Below are positions 1-9,223 of a stretch of 64,000 nucleotides of DNA, one piece after another. The stretch comes from MKUN01 sp964481425 (GTDB lineage Bacteria > Bacteroidota > Bacteroidia > Chitinophagales > Chitinophagaceae), in the NCBI GenBank assembly GCA_964481425.1, contig CAYZTM010000018.1, forward strand, positions 1 to 64,000, read 5' to 3'. Within the stretch, counting starts at the first letter, position 1, and the number at the start of each line of letters is the position of its first letter. The notes below the pieces were generated by a model. The model did no database searches, was not told where the DNA came from, and saw only the letters and a list, made by a program, of their open reading frames with translations. Both the position numbers and the translations under genes were made by a program.

Positions 1-1
1 G

Positions 2-91
2 CCACAGGAAGTATATGCTTATACCCTCGAGGCCACTTTCAATGATGGAACAACACTGCAAAAATCAGGTAGTGTCTCCTTATTGAGGTAG
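2..91 (+). CDS. 3' end of a T9SS type B (gliding-motility C-terminal domain) cargo protein, partial
   Basis: The window opens inside a gene. Reading from base 2 gives 29 residues and a TAG stop at 89-91. The visible residues include VYAYTLEATFNDG and the protein ends with KSGSVSLLR, a beta strand, a short turn and a basic last residue. This is how gliding-motility-associated (type B) C-terminal domains of type IX secretion cargo usually end. The domain is cleaved or anchored after passage through the outer membrane. Only the tail is present, so the mature function cannot be judged. The stop is followed by about 90 bp before bshC. Confidence 0.55.
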   Translation, partial: PQEVYAYTLEATFNDGTTLQKSGSVSLLR

Positions 92-179
92 AAGAGAATG
101 CTATATCGCTTTATATTATCTGCCTATTATGCTTATTTAGGCAGGTACTATTAACTTCGCATGAAATAAAACATTTTCA

Positions 180-1778
180 GTGCCCGACGGAATTACGTAT
201 TTGCCTTACAGCGATACGGGATATTTCTCCCGCCTTGTTACCGACTATTTAAAGAAGGAACCCAGGTTAACTGAGTTTTACAGTTATTACCCGGATAGGG
301 ATGGCATTGCCATGGCTATAGACGAACGCAAAAAGTACCCGGTTAACAGGCAGTTACTGGTTGACACTATCACTCATCAATATGAGGCCCTACATAAGTA
401 TGATGCCCTAATAACTAACATTAACCTTCTAAACGAGAAAAATACTTTTACTGTCTGTACTGCACACCAGCCCAATCTCTTGACCGGATACCTCTACTTC
501 ATCTATAAAATAATACATGCCATAAAGCTGGCCGAAGAATTAAAAACACTTCAGCCGGAAAACAATTTTGTACCGGTCTATTACATGGGCAGTGAGGACA
601 ACGACCTGGACGAATTAGGTGTGTTCCGTTATGCGGACAAGAAATTTGTGTGGGATGGAGGCGGGCAAAGCGGTGCTGTAGGCCGGATGCATACGGGGAG
701 TTTAAGACCACTGCTTGATGAATTATTCAAATTATTAGGCCCACCGGGGGCTTATTGCGACCAGCTTAAGGAACTGTTAGAGCATGCTTACCTGCAACAC
801 GATACAATTGCAAAAGCAACGCAATACCTGGTCAATGAATTATTTGGCCGGTATGGCCTCATTGTCCTGGACCCGGATGAGGCTGCTTTCAAAAAAGCTA
901 TATTACCTGTCTTAAAAGACGACTTGTTAAACCATACCGCATATTCGCTGGTAAGCCAACAAGCGGCAGAGCTCAATAAGCACTATAAAGTACAAGCGAC
1001 ACCACGGCCTATCAACCTATTTTACCTTGATACGGAACTGAGGGAACGCATTGAAAAAGACGGTGATCACTGGACAGTATTAAACACTGATATTAAATGG
1101 GATGAAGCAGCTCTAAAAACAGAACTTGAGGCCCACCCCGAACGCTTTAGCCCGAATGTAATATTAAGGGGCATATTGCAGGAAACAATTTTGCCTGATG
1201 TAGCTTTTATAGGGGGAGGTGCTGAGGTAGCCTATTGGCTGCAACTGAAACCACTTTTCGAACATTATAAAGTTTTTTATCCTGCCGTAATGCTACGGCA
1301 GTCAGCGCTATGGATAGATGAAACAGGGAGGAGATCAAAAGAGCAGTTACATCTTAGCACAGAAGACCTGTTTAAGCCAACGGATGAACTGACAAAACAT
1401 TACCTGGGCGAAAACGCAGGTAATGAATGGCAAACGCTGAATGAAACAGTGGAAATAGAAAAGGTATTGGCCCAACTAAAACAAAAGGCCGTTTCGCTGG
1501 ACCCGAACCTGGGCAGATCTTCAGAAGCAGTGTTAGCCAAAATAAAACATCAGCTGGCAGTACTGGAGCAAAAAATGCTTCGGGCAGAGAAGCGAAAAAA
1601 CGACGTAGCAGTACAGCGGATAAAACGGCTAAAGGGGCACATATTCCCCGGTGGAAATTTGCAGGAACGTACTGAAAATTTTATCTCTTATTACCTGCAA
1701 ACGGGACCGGGATATTTTGACCTCTTAAAAGAGGCCATCAAACCCCTAATGGCACAATTTTTAGTGATAGAACAGTAA
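180..1778 (+). CDS. bshC: Putative cysteine ligase BshC (bacillithiol biosynthesis)
   Basis: The 532-residue product matches BshC, the last enzyme of bacillithiol synthesis, which adds cysteine to glucosaminyl-malate in the cytoplasm. Family features visible are the N-terminal IxYLPYSDTGYFSRLV segment, the CTAHQPNLLTGYLYFIYK motif near residue 95, the YYMGSEDNDLDEL motif near residue 138 and a C-terminal coiled coil followed by an FPGGNLQER-like segment. Length is normal for the family. The start is GTG at 180; no in-frame ATG precedes it and the residues right after it already align with family N-termini. A weak -7 element (TAACTTCG, 152-159) lies 20 bp upstream. No bshA or bshB is in the window. 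Confidence 0.9.
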   Translation: MPDGITYLPYSDTGYFSRLVTDYLKKEPRLTEFYSYYPDRDGIAMAIDERKKYPVNRQLLVDTITHQYEALHKYDALITNINLLNEKNTFTVCTAHQPNLLTGYLYFIYKIIHAIKLAEELKTLQPENNFVPVYYMGSEDNDLDELGVFRYADKKFVWDGGGQSGAVGRMHTGSLRPLLDELFKLLGPPGAYCDQLKELLEHAYLQHDTIAKATQYLVNELFGRYGLIVLDPDEAAFKKAILPVLKDDLLNHTAYSLVSQQAAELNKHYKVQATPRPINLFYLDTELRERIEKDGDHWTVLNTDIKWDEAALKTELEAHPERFSPNVILRGILQETILPDVAFIGGGAEVAYWLQLKPLFEHYKVFYPAVMLRQSALWIDETGRRSKEQLHLSTEDLFKPTDELTKHYLGENAGNEWQTLNETVEIEKVLAQLKQKAVSLDPNLGRSSEAVLAKIKHQLAVLEQKMLRAEKRKNDVAVQRIKRLKGHIFPGGNLQERTENFISYYLQTGPGYFDLLKEAIKPLMAQFLVIEQ

Positions 1779-1820
1779 ATAGGCTATACAATAGTGTTGC
1801 CTTCAAAAACATAAAACAAA

Positions 1821-2450
1821 ATGAAAAAGTTCCTGGTTATTATATTATTGATGAGCTCCGGCTTAGTAGCGGAAGCCAAAAAAGGAGGAGTTGTTCCGAA
1901 TATTGACCTGGGCGTAAAACTGGGTGCCAACTTCGCCAAACTGGATGGTAAAAGCTGGGACAATGGTTATAAAGCCAACTTCCTTGGCGGCGCTTTTGCA
2001 GGTATGCGGTTCAATAAGGTTGGCGTGCAGATAGAAGGTTTCTACAGCCAGACCAATTATACAGTTGACGGGTATGGTTTCTATTCTCTATACAAAGGAT
2101 TTTACAATAATGCGGGCGATTCCTTGAAAAAAGGTTCCTTAAAAGTGAGTTATTTCAATATCCCCGTACTTTTCGAGGTGAAATTATTACCTATGCTATG
2201 GGCGCAGATAGGCCCGCAATACAGTGGTGTGCTGCATGTAAGCGACCCCGACAATATGCTGCAAGACGCAGGAAGCCTGTTCAAAAGCGGGGACGTATCA
2301 GGTGTGGTAGGCCTTGAGGCCAAATTACCTTTCCACCTGGTGATCGGTGCCCGCTATGTACTCGGCTTATCAAGCATGAACAATACTGCCGTATCCGATG
2401 CCTGGCAGCAGCGCGTGATACAGGCGCATGTGGGATTCAGTTTCTTATGA
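1821..2450 (+). CDS. Outer-membrane beta-barrel protein (PorT-like family)
   Basis: A 209-residue protein with a signal peptide (MKKFLVIILLMSSGLVAEA) and then alternating amphipathic strands ending in an aromatic residue (GFSFL), as in small eight-stranded outer-membrane barrels. The patterns LGVKLGANFAKLDG, GGAFAGMRFNKVGVQIEGFY and LVIGARYVLGLSSM are typical of the Bacteroidota outer_membrane_beta-barrel/PorT-like family. The specific role is unknown. It follows bshC by 42 bp and may be co-transcribed, although a near-consensus -7 element (TAGTGTTG, 1792-1799) would allow its own transcript. Confidence 0.75.
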   Translation: MKKFLVIILLMSSGLVAEAKKGGVVPNIDLGVKLGANFAKLDGKSWDNGYKANFLGGAFAGMRFNKVGVQIEGFYSQTNYTVDGYGFYSLYKGFYNNAGDSLKKGSLKVSYFNIPVLFEVKLLPMLWAQIGPQYSGVLHVSDPDNMLQDAGSLFKSGDVSGVVGLEAKLPFHLVIGARYVLGLSSMNNTAVSDAWQQRVIQAHVGFSFL

Positions 2451-2461
2451 TCCTCAATATA

Positions 2462-3073
2462 TCACTGTTTGGTCCAAGTGGCCACACAACTTTCATTCAA
2501 AGAAGCCGACGCTACAGAGTAGTTGATGTTAATAATACCGTTGTTATACGCTCCTGTACCGGAAATGGTGTAACCATTTAAGGTTTGACTTGATATAGTT
2601 AAATTATCACCATTTACTGTCCCATTAACGATAAAGGAAACACCAAAGTCCCCAAAGTTGGTCATTAATATTGTAATATTATTTGCTGTGGATTGATCAA
2701 TTACTGCGGTATATGGCCCTATTGTGCCACTGACAGTGCAGTTTTCTGAGACATTATATGTGCCAATAAATTTTCCTGTCATCAAACTCTCGCAATAAGT
2801 TCCTTCATATCCAGATGGGCAGCTACAGGTCCCATTGTGGCAGGTACCTCCGTTTTGACAAGTAACATTTGCACAAGGATCCGGTACAGGAGCAGTTTCA
2901 CAATGAGAACCTGTATAACCACTTGGGCAAATACAACTACCATTTTCACAGGCACCCCCATTGATACAAGCAATGCCTTTGCATTTGTCTTGTTTACAGG
3001 CAGTGTAAGTAATTACGCTAAAAGCCATAAGCGTCAGCATTGCTGTAAAAAAGATCTGAGTAAATAAGCGCAT
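2462..3073 (-). CDS. Lipoprotein with two EGF-like domains
   Basis: A 203-residue protein with an N-terminal hydrophobic segment ending in the lipobox TYTAC (Cys about residue 26), so it is probably a lipid-anchored surface or periplasmic protein. Two EGF-like modules follow, each with the pattern C-x4-C-x-NGG-x-C-x-NG-x-C-x-CP-x-GY-x-G-x2-CE (residues about 31-59 and 67-95). The C-terminal half (about 100 residues) is rich in short beta strands and carries a separate cysteine pair (CTVSG near the domain start, SCVATW at the end). The neighbouring minus-strand gene is a paralogue with the same layout. EGF-like modules usually mediate protein contacts; ligand unknown. Confidence 0.8.
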   Translation of the reverse strand: MRLFTQIFFTAMLTLMAFSVITYTACKQDKCKGIACINGGACENGSCICPSGYTGSHCETAPVPDPCANVTCQNGGTCHNGTCSCPSGYEGTYCESLMTGKFIGTYNVSENCTVSGTIGPYTAVIDQSTANNITILMTNFGDFGVSFIVNGTVNGDNLTISSQTLNGYTISGTGAYNNGIININYSVASASLNESCVATWTKQ

Positions 3074-3117
3074 AAATAAAAGTTTAATGGTTCAAGCTTT
3101 AAAAATATACAATTTTG

Positions 3118-3723
3118 TTATTGCCAGGTACCTTTATAGTTTATCGTACCGGTAGTAGTAATGCTATAGTGCCAGTATAAGCCCCCGTTTACCAGGCCAG
3201 CGGCGCCGCTGATAGAATAATTATCGCTACCTGCATCAGGTTGCTGGCTGGCTATAATGATAGAATCGCCTGCAATGGTGCCTATCACATCATGTACAAA
3301 AAAGCCATTGTTTATGGTGCTAATGGCTACCTGATTTACCGTTGGCCCGTTTGATATGGTAGGGTGATAAAAAGTAACCGGGTTACTATTGAAGATGTTG
3401 GTGTCGGCAGCCGACCAAGCCTTTATGAATTTTGCCCTTATCTCGGTCTCGCAATAAGTGCCTTCATATCCATTAGGACATGTACAGTTACCGTTGTTAC
3501 AGATACCCCCATTCTGACAATTGATACCTGCACAGGGGCCGGCATGCTCACAATGCGGCCCGCTATAGTTGGTGGGACAGTTGCAGATACCATTGCTACA
3601 TGTACCTCCATTCTGGCAGTTCACATCTTTACATTGGTCTTTTTTACAAGCCGTATATGTAACTCCTGTAAAAACCAATACAGTAAGAATGGCGGTCAAT
3701 ATGATTCGTGAAATAGATCGCAT
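3118..3723 (-). CDS. Lipoprotein with two EGF-like domains (tandem paralogue)
   Basis: A 201-residue paralogue of the adjacent downstream gene, separated by 44 bp on the same strand. It shares the lipobox (VTYTAC), the KKDQCKDVNCQNGGTC entry into the first EGF-like module and a second EGF-like module ending GYEGTYCE. The C-terminal beta-rich domain has diverged more and lacks the cysteine pair of its neighbour. The protein ends abruptly in GTWQ, slightly short of the neighbour's ATWTKQ. The pair looks like a local duplication followed by divergence of the C-terminal domain. Function is unknown; a surface-exposed binding role is inference. Confidence 0.8.
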   Translation of the reverse strand: MRSISRIILTAILTVLVFTGVTYTACKKDQCKDVNCQNGGTCSNGICNCPTNYSGPHCEHAGPCAGINCQNGGICNNGNCTCPNGYEGTYCETEIRAKFIKAWSAADTNIFNSNPVTFYHPTISNGPTVNQVAISTINNGFFVHDVIGTIAGDSIIIASQQPDAGSDNYSISGAAGLVNGGLYWHYSITTTGTINYKGTWQ

Positions 3724-3790
3724 ATACTCAATTAAAGAATAATATAAGGGCTAAAGTAAATCAAATATTTGTTTTAATAAATAGGCACTT

Positions 3791-3823
3791 CTTGTTCCCG
3801 CTAAATACATTGAACTATATTTG
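3791..3823 (+). promoter_or_regulatory. Predicted promoter of gcvT
   Basis: A perfect Bacteroidota -7 element TATATTTG (3816-3823, consensus TAnnTTTG) is preceded by CTTG (3791-3794) at a 21-bp spacing, matching the -33 TTTG/TTG element. Predicted transcription start is near 3827, giving a leader of about 23 nt before ATG 3850. Confidence 0.6.
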
Positions 3824-3849
3824 CGGTCAAAATATTCCAGCGCACTAAT

Positions 3850-4935
3850 ATGAAAAACACTCCTTTTACACAGATGCACATCGGCCTGGGCGCCAAGATG
3901 GCTGAATTTGCAGGCTATAACATGCCGATCGTTTACAGCAGCATTAATGAAGAGCACCAGACCGTGCGTAACAATGCGGGCGTATTCGACGTGAGCCATA
4001 TGGGCGAGTTCATACTAAAAGGAGATAAAGCGCTGGACCTGATACAAAGGGTCACCAGTAATGATGCGAGTAAGCTTACCGCTGGCAAAGCCCAATACTC
4101 CTGCCTGCCTAATAATGAGGGTGGCATAGTTGACGACCTCATCGTGTATTGTATAGAGGAGCATAAGACCTATATGCTCGTGGTCAATGCATCGAATATA
4201 GAGAAAGACTGGAACTGGATAAGCAGTCATAATACTGAGGGTGCCGAAATGCACAATATATCGGACAAAACCGCGTTGCTTGCCGTGCAGGGCCCTAAAG
4301 CTGTTCAGTATATGCAACAGCTCACCGACATGGACATTACTCACCTAAAATATTACACTTTTGTAAAAGGCACTTTTGCCGGTGTAGAAAATGTACTGGT
4401 AAGCGCTACCGGGTATACCGGTGCGGGCGGTGTAGAGATCTATTTTGAAGATAAGGACGGCGCTGCGGAAAAAATATGGAACGAAATATTTCGCGTAGGG
4501 GGGCCTAATGGTATGAAGCCCATAGGCCTTGGTGCCCGCGATACGCTGCGCCTGGAAATGGGTTACTGCCTGTATGGCAATGATATAGACGATACAACAT
4601 CGCCACTGGAAGCCGGTCTTGGCTGGATCACCAAATTCACCAAAGACTTTACTGCGCGCCCCATACTGGAACAGCAAAAAGCAGAAGGTATCAAACGTAA
4701 ACTCGTAGGTTTCGAAATGGTTGACAAAGGCATACCCCGCCACAACTATCGCCTACAAAACGCCGCAGGCGAAGACATAGGCTATGTAACCTCAGGCACG
4801 CAAGCACCTAGCCTGGGTAAAGCAATAGGCATGGGTTATCTACGTAAAGATTTTTCTACCGAAGGCAGCGAAGTGTTTGTTATGATACGCGATAAGGCGG
4901 TGAAAGCCCAGGTAGTGAAGATGCCTTTTGCATAG
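3850..4935 (+). CDS. gcvT: Glycine cleavage system aminomethyltransferase (T protein)
   Basis: The 361-residue product is the tetrahydrofolate-dependent aminomethyltransferase that releases ammonia from the aminomethyl-lipoyl H protein and forms methylene-THF. Family motifs are GAKMAEFAGYNMPIVY near the N-terminus, GVFDVSHMGEF, GGIVDDLIVY with the catalytic aspartate, GYTGAGGVEIY, and the GLGARDTLRLEMGYCLYGNDI segment. C-terminal residues (GYVTSGTQAPSLGKAIGMGY) form the usual GCV_T_C barrel. Length is typical. It stands alone with its own promoter; gcvH and gcvP are not in the window. It ends 17 bp from a convergent gene. Confidence 0.96.
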   Translation: MKNTPFTQMHIGLGAKMAEFAGYNMPIVYSSINEEHQTVRNNAGVFDVSHMGEFILKGDKALDLIQRVTSNDASKLTAGKAQYSCLPNNEGGIVDDLIVYCIEEHKTYMLVVNASNIEKDWNWISSHNTEGAEMHNISDKTALLAVQGPKAVQYMQQLTDMDITHLKYYTFVKGTFAGVENVLVSATGYTGAGGVEIYFEDKDGAAEKIWNEIFRVGGPNGMKPIGLGARDTLRLEMGYCLYGNDIDDTTSPLEAGLGWITKFTKDFTARPILEQQKAEGIKRKLVGFEMVDKGIPRHNYRLQNAAGEDIGYVTSGTQAPSLGKAIGMGYLRKDFSTEGSEVFVMIRDKAVKAQVVKMPFA

Positions 4936-4951
4936 TGTCTTTCAATCAGCA

Positions 4952-6100
4952 TCATAATGCGCTCTGCTTAGGGTAGTAGTGGTCATATGCCTTTTCTATA
5001 AAGCCGTTACCTAACCTGTCCAGGTTGACCTCTGATGAGATAAATATTACCATGTCGGTATTATTCAACTCGCTGATCCAGTCATGTTCGTCAAAATTAC
5101 TATGCCCGTTCTCTCCTCCTTTCCTGTACCATAGTTCTCCCCACGAGTACCAAAAAAGATAATCATTATTGATGTGCTGCGGTACCCCATCATATATAAA
5201 TGTCCAGAAAAAGCTATCACCAATATAGATAGCATTAGGCTTTACAACTTTACCATCCTCAATAAAATGACCTATAGGGTAAACGAACTTTTCTTTTACG
5301 GGAGGAAATAACAGGTTCATTCCTGCAGCTATATCGTTATCCGTCAAACGGGGGGTATCTGATATCTCTACACCGGAAAAAACGTAATGGGACATATGGA
5401 TGTTTAATATTTGCTCACATCTTTTTATGAGGCTATCGGCCGCCAGAAACGAGCCATACACATCCCAATGCGTCCCCTGCTTCGACATAAGTGGGTACGG
5501 ACTGTGGGCTTTCAGGGTTAGGAACCATGCGTTAAAATCAATGCTGTTTATGTGCAACGAATCTTCGAGACGTAAATAGTCCTTATACCTCGTGGGGCCG
5601 GCAGTATCGCATTTTGTACCCGGGGGGAAGTAGGCAGGGTATTGCCAGGCCTTCGATGGCGCATGTAGTACCAACAAGCATTTGCCTAATTTTTGCAGCG
5701 TATCCTGAAGTAATTTCAGCTTTAACAGGCGGACTCTCGTCAGGCTGTCACCTTGATAGTCGCAGCCGCAATACAGATCTATATACCTGCCCTCAAACAA
5801 GTAACCATCCCTGCCCACTACTACTTCACGTGCCTGTGCTTTCCTGAATAAAAGAAAATTGATCTCGTTATTGGTCCTTACCAGATAGGACCTAAGGCCC
5901 ATATTATCATTCAGATAGTCATTTTTAGCCTGCTGATAACCGTCACCCAACCAGCCCTTACACGTTAACGAAGTATCGGGCGCATTACGTACGGCACCAT
6001 TCAGCTTTTTCTCCGGAAGAATATGAAAGGTCTGCTGAATAAGCGGCAAAAGCAGCACCAGGTATAATATTGCGAACAAAGACCCTTTTATAGTACGCAT
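4952..6100 (-). CDS. AlgX/AlgJ-like SGNH polysaccharide O-acetylation protein
   Basis: A 382-residue protein with one N-terminal membrane segment (MRTIKGSLFAILYLVLLLPL) and a periplasmic SGNH-hydrolase-like domain. Motifs resembling AlgX/AlgJ are visible: GRDGYLFEG, GTHWDVYGSFLAAD with the Asp/His pair, and AIYIGDSFFW with the nucleophile serine. Such proteins transfer acetyl groups, supplied across the membrane by an MBOAT partner, onto extracellular polysaccharide. The start at 6100 was chosen because it begins the membrane segment and lies 2 bp after the MBOAT stop; a longer frame would overlap that gene. It forms a two-gene unit with the MBOAT gene. The polymer it modifies is not known. 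Confidence 0.8.
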   Translation of the reverse strand: MRTIKGSLFAILYLVLLLPLIQQTFHILPEKKLNGAVRNAPDTSLTCKGWLGDGYQQAKNDYLNDNMGLRSYLVRTNNEINFLLFRKAQAREVVVGRDGYLFEGRYIDLYCGCDYQGDSLTRVRLLKLKLLQDTLQKLGKCLLVLHAPSKAWQYPAYFPPGTKCDTAGPTRYKDYLRLEDSLHINSIDFNAWFLTLKAHSPYPLMSKQGTHWDVYGSFLAADSLIKRCEQILNIHMSHYVFSGVEISDTPRLTDNDIAAGMNLLFPPVKEKFVYPIGHFIEDGKVVKPNAIYIGDSFFWTFIYDGVPQHINNDYLFWYSWGELWYRKGGENGHSNFDEHDWISELNNTDMVIFISSEVNLDRLGNGFIEKAYDHYYPKQSAL

Positions 6101-6102
6101 GG

Positions 6103-7527
6103 CTAAAATCTGAAGTAAATAAAAGGATTGAATGTTGATGTAGTGATACGGCCAGTTGCAATGATACACAAGACAATCGCAATACCTGTCATAATAAGAT
6201 GTGTTTTCATGGGGTATTCTTCATAAAAAACCTTTTGTTGTATGCGCCTCCCGATCTCGGGGATTGTGAAGAAAGAAAAAAATGCTGCGAGTGATGCCAT
6301 TACATAAAACTCTGTATTTGCAGACCATTCCAATCCGCCCTTACTCCATGTGAACATCTTATGCAGGTAAGACAGTGCAGGTTTCAAATGTTCTACCCTG
6401 AAAAATACCCAGCCAACCAGCACCACGAAAAAAGTATAGACAAATGACATCCTGCCAAGTTTGTTTAGCCACTTGGACAGAAAGATGCGTTCAAGAACAA
6501 GAAACATACCGTGATATGCCCCCCAGAAAATAAACCCCCATGCAGCGCCATGCCATAGGCCGGAGGCAAGGAATACAAGCCACAGATTAAAGTACAGCCG
6601 CATTTTTGAATTCACTCTATTACCGCCCAGGGGTATATACAGATAGTTCTTCATCCATGCCCCAAGGGTTATATGCCATTTCCTCCAAAAATCAGTGATC
6701 GAACGAGCAGTGTAAGGATTGTTAAAGTTTTCAGGGAAACGGAAACCCATCATCAATGCAAGCCCGATAGCCATATCAGAATAACCTGAAAAATCGAAAT
6801 ATATCTGGAAGGTGTAGGCGACAGCTCCCATCCACGCCGTGTAGGTGCCAAGCTGGTCATGCGGTATAGCAAAAATAGCATCCGCATTGGCTCCCATTGT
6901 ATTGGCAATGATCACCTTCTTTGCCAAACCGATCATAAAGCGGTACATACCTCTCAGTTTGTTATCGATCGTCTCATGTTCGGTATGGTCGTATATCTGA
7001 TCAGCTATATCATGATACCTTATAATAGGCCCTGCGATCAGCTTTGGGAATAAAATGATATACAACTGGTAATCCCAAAAGTTCTTAAGTGGCTTATGAA
7101 CCTGCCTGTAGACGTCCACCACATAAGTTATTGTTTCAAAAGTGTAAAATGATATACCAATAGGCAATACCAGTTTCACCCATTTGACCTCGTGAATGCC
7201 TGCGATCTGAAAGAGGTGATTCAAATTGTCAATGAAAAAATTACTGTATTTAAAATAAAATAGAAGGCCGAGGTTGATCGATAGAGAAATACATAACAAC
7301 AGCCTCCGGAATAACCGCGACCTTAAGGCATCCATCGCCCTAACGAGATGAAAATCAATTAATGTTGTTGCAAGTATTACAAAGATGAATCTTGGTGCTC
7401 CCCAGGAATAAAATATTATGCTACCAATAAGTATTACAATGTTCTTATTCTTTTTGTCGACTATATAGTAGAAAAATAAAAAAACAGGAAGGAAATAAAA
7501 TACAAATGCTATACTACTGAATACCAT
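6103..7527 (-). CDS. MBOAT family O-acyltransferase (AlgI-like)
   Basis: A 474-residue polytopic protein matching the AlgI branch of membrane-bound O-acyltransferases. Diagnostic segments are LPIGISFYTFETITYVVDVYR, LIAGPIIRY, YFDFSGYSDMAIGLALMMGF, NFNNPYTARSITDFWRKWHITLGAWMKNYLYIPLGGN and LWHGAAWGFIFWGAYHG with the family catalytic histidine. It is thought to move acetyl groups from the cytoplasm across the inner membrane to the partner encoded immediately downstream. Length and membrane-segment number are normal. It begins at ATG 7527; no consensus promoter with correct spacing was found upstream. Confidence 0.92.
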   Translation of the reverse strand: MVFSSIAFVFYFLPVFLFFYYIVDKKNKNIVILIGSIIFYSWGAPRFIFVILATTLIDFHLVRAMDALRSRLFRRLLLCISLSINLGLLFYFKYSNFFIDNLNHLFQIAGIHEVKWVKLVLPIGISFYTFETITYVVDVYRQVHKPLKNFWDYQLYIILFPKLIAGPIIRYHDIADQIYDHTEHETIDNKLRGMYRFMIGLAKKVIIANTMGANADAIFAIPHDQLGTYTAWMGAVAYTFQIYFDFSGYSDMAIGLALMMGFRFPENFNNPYTARSITDFWRKWHITLGAWMKNYLYIPLGGNRVNSKMRLYFNLWLVFLASGLWHGAAWGFIFWGAYHGMFLVLERIFLSKWLNKLGRMSFVYTFFVVLVGWVFFRVEHLKPALSYLHKMFTWSKGGLEWSANTEFYVMASLAAFFSFFTIPEIGRRIQQKVFYEEYPMKTHLIMTGIAIVLCIIATGRITTSTFNPFIYFRF

Positions 7528-7749
7528 ACAAAAGCATCAAATGTTTCGATTATTGGGTTACCATTGTTACCGGAATATCAGTATACAATTTTAGCCTTTT
7601 CCAGTCAAATGTTAAAAATCTGCGTATCCGGAGAGAAGCTCCCGATCACCTTTTGCCATTGCAAAATCGCTTCACTCCTATAGGAAATGCAATATACCTC
7701 AATAAACAATATATCTCGCTTTTGCAGCAGCATAATAATGCTCCACTGA

Positions 7750-9120
7750 TCACTTCACAACATCGTAAGAAGTGACCGTATCAGCAAAACGGAAATATTG
7801 ACTGGGAAGGTCCCGGTACCAGACCCCCCCCCAGGGTCCAAGAAAAGCTTTTGTGTTTCCCCGGTCACCGAAAGACTCATCCATTTTATCCGTAATTAAT
7901 ATCGAAGCCGTCTTATCGTTCTCTATTGTAGACAGTATCCAAAATTCGTACGGTGTAGCCCATTCCATCAATAGCGTATCCATAGGTACTATCTTTGAGT
8001 CCACAATCAATTTCTTATCGCCATTTATTGCGAGGTATTTCCTTTCCCAGTTCAAACGAGCTGAGTACCTGTCATGCGTATCCCATATCCTTATACAACC
8101 GGTTACTGCTATTAAAAGTACCAGTATAAAACCTATTCTCTTCTGTCGCAGTTTCGGAAAAACATCAAATATAAATGGCAAACCCAGGATAACAGCCAAT
8201 GGCATGTACTCCAGCTCAATGTAAGCCTGCAGGACACTCCTATCAGGGAAGCATATATTAATAAGCATTAAATACCCGAAACTGAATAGGATAAATAAGG
8301 TAAGCTTAGGCCAAGCTCTTTCCATAATATAAAAGATGGTCACTCCAAACCATAATATGGGCATCCAGTAATACACATGGAAACAAGATGAAACGAAATT
8401 ATAAAATGAGTAAGTATCAAAGTAGTTTGGGAACAGAGAACCGAAATTGTTCAGGCTATTAAGACGACCGGCATCATACCGGCTAAGAAAAACATATTTT
8501 TTAAGGAGGAAAATGATGATGAAAAAGCTAAAAGGCAAATACAGCAGATACTTTCTGATATGTCTATCATCATCCAGAAAGAAAAAGGCGAAAATGTAAG
8601 TAGCCGGAAATACGACGAGCATATGCCCAAATCCTGCCATTATAAGTGATACAAAAACAAATACCTGGGATACAATGCTTCTGCCCTTGTCATTTTCATA
8701 CGCCAATAAGGCCACTGTAACCACTAATAACGATACACTTTCAAAAAGTTCCGCTTGGGGCATATAGAATGAATCTGACACAAAAAGAACATTCGTAAGT
8801 AATAGCAGGATCGCAAACCTGTACTGTTTTAACAAGCTACCACATAACAGATAGCACATAAAATAGTATGCTACAGGCGCTACTGAATAGATGGTGGCTA
8901 TTGCGTTCAGGGGCAAACGGGCTTTCCTGGCCAGGACGGCGGGCAATTCGGGTATCAGGGCCACCAACCGCTGTGAAGTAATAAAAGTATTATCCTTTAC
9001 TATGAGAAAGATATAGTATGCAAAATCAGAAAATATTACCCTTTCCTTGTAGAATAGAACAGCAAGAACCAGTAAAAACAGGTAGACCACCATACCAAGT
9101 CTATATAGGAGTTTTAGCAT
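7750..9120 (-). CDS. Polytopic membrane protein of unknown function
   Basis: A 456-residue protein with roughly ten hydrophobic segments in the first 350 residues, beginning at the N-terminus (LGMVVYLFLLVLAVLFY), and a soluble C-terminal region of about 100 residues. The overall layout (many membrane segments, a loop near residue 110 mentioning MPQAELFE, a C-terminal periplasmic tail) resembles polysaccharide polymerases or C-type glycosyltransferases of envelope loci, but I do not recognise a defining motif. It lies between the O-acetylation pair and pyrH and is transcribed away from pyrH. A role in envelope glycan synthesis is inference from the neighbourhood only. Confidence 0.6.
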   Translation of the reverse strand: MLKLLYRLGMVVYLFLLVLAVLFYKERVIFSDFAYYIFLIVKDNTFITSQRLVALIPELPAVLARKARLPLNAIATIYSVAPVAYYFMCYLLCGSLLKQYRFAILLLLTNVLFVSDSFYMPQAELFESVSLLVVTVALLAYENDKGRSIVSQVFVFVSLIMAGFGHMLVVFPATYIFAFFFLDDDRHIRKYLLYLPFSFFIIIFLLKKYVFLSRYDAGRLNSLNNFGSLFPNYFDTYSFYNFVSSCFHVYYWMPILWFGVTIFYIMERAWPKLTLFILFSFGYLMLINICFPDRSVLQAYIELEYMPLAVILGLPFIFDVFPKLRQKRIGFILVLLIAVTGCIRIWDTHDRYSARLNWERKYLAINGDKKLIVDSKIVPMDTLLMEWATPYEFWILSTIENDKTASILITDKMDESFGDRGNTKAFLGPWGGVWYRDLPSQYFRFADTVTSYDVVK

Positions 9121-9223
9121 GCTGTTATTTACTCATAAAAATATAAAATCTGCCGGTACGCAATATTTTACTGAACATTTTTTATTTCTTTGCAATCACA
9201 TCCGCACTAAAATAGTTACCGAT

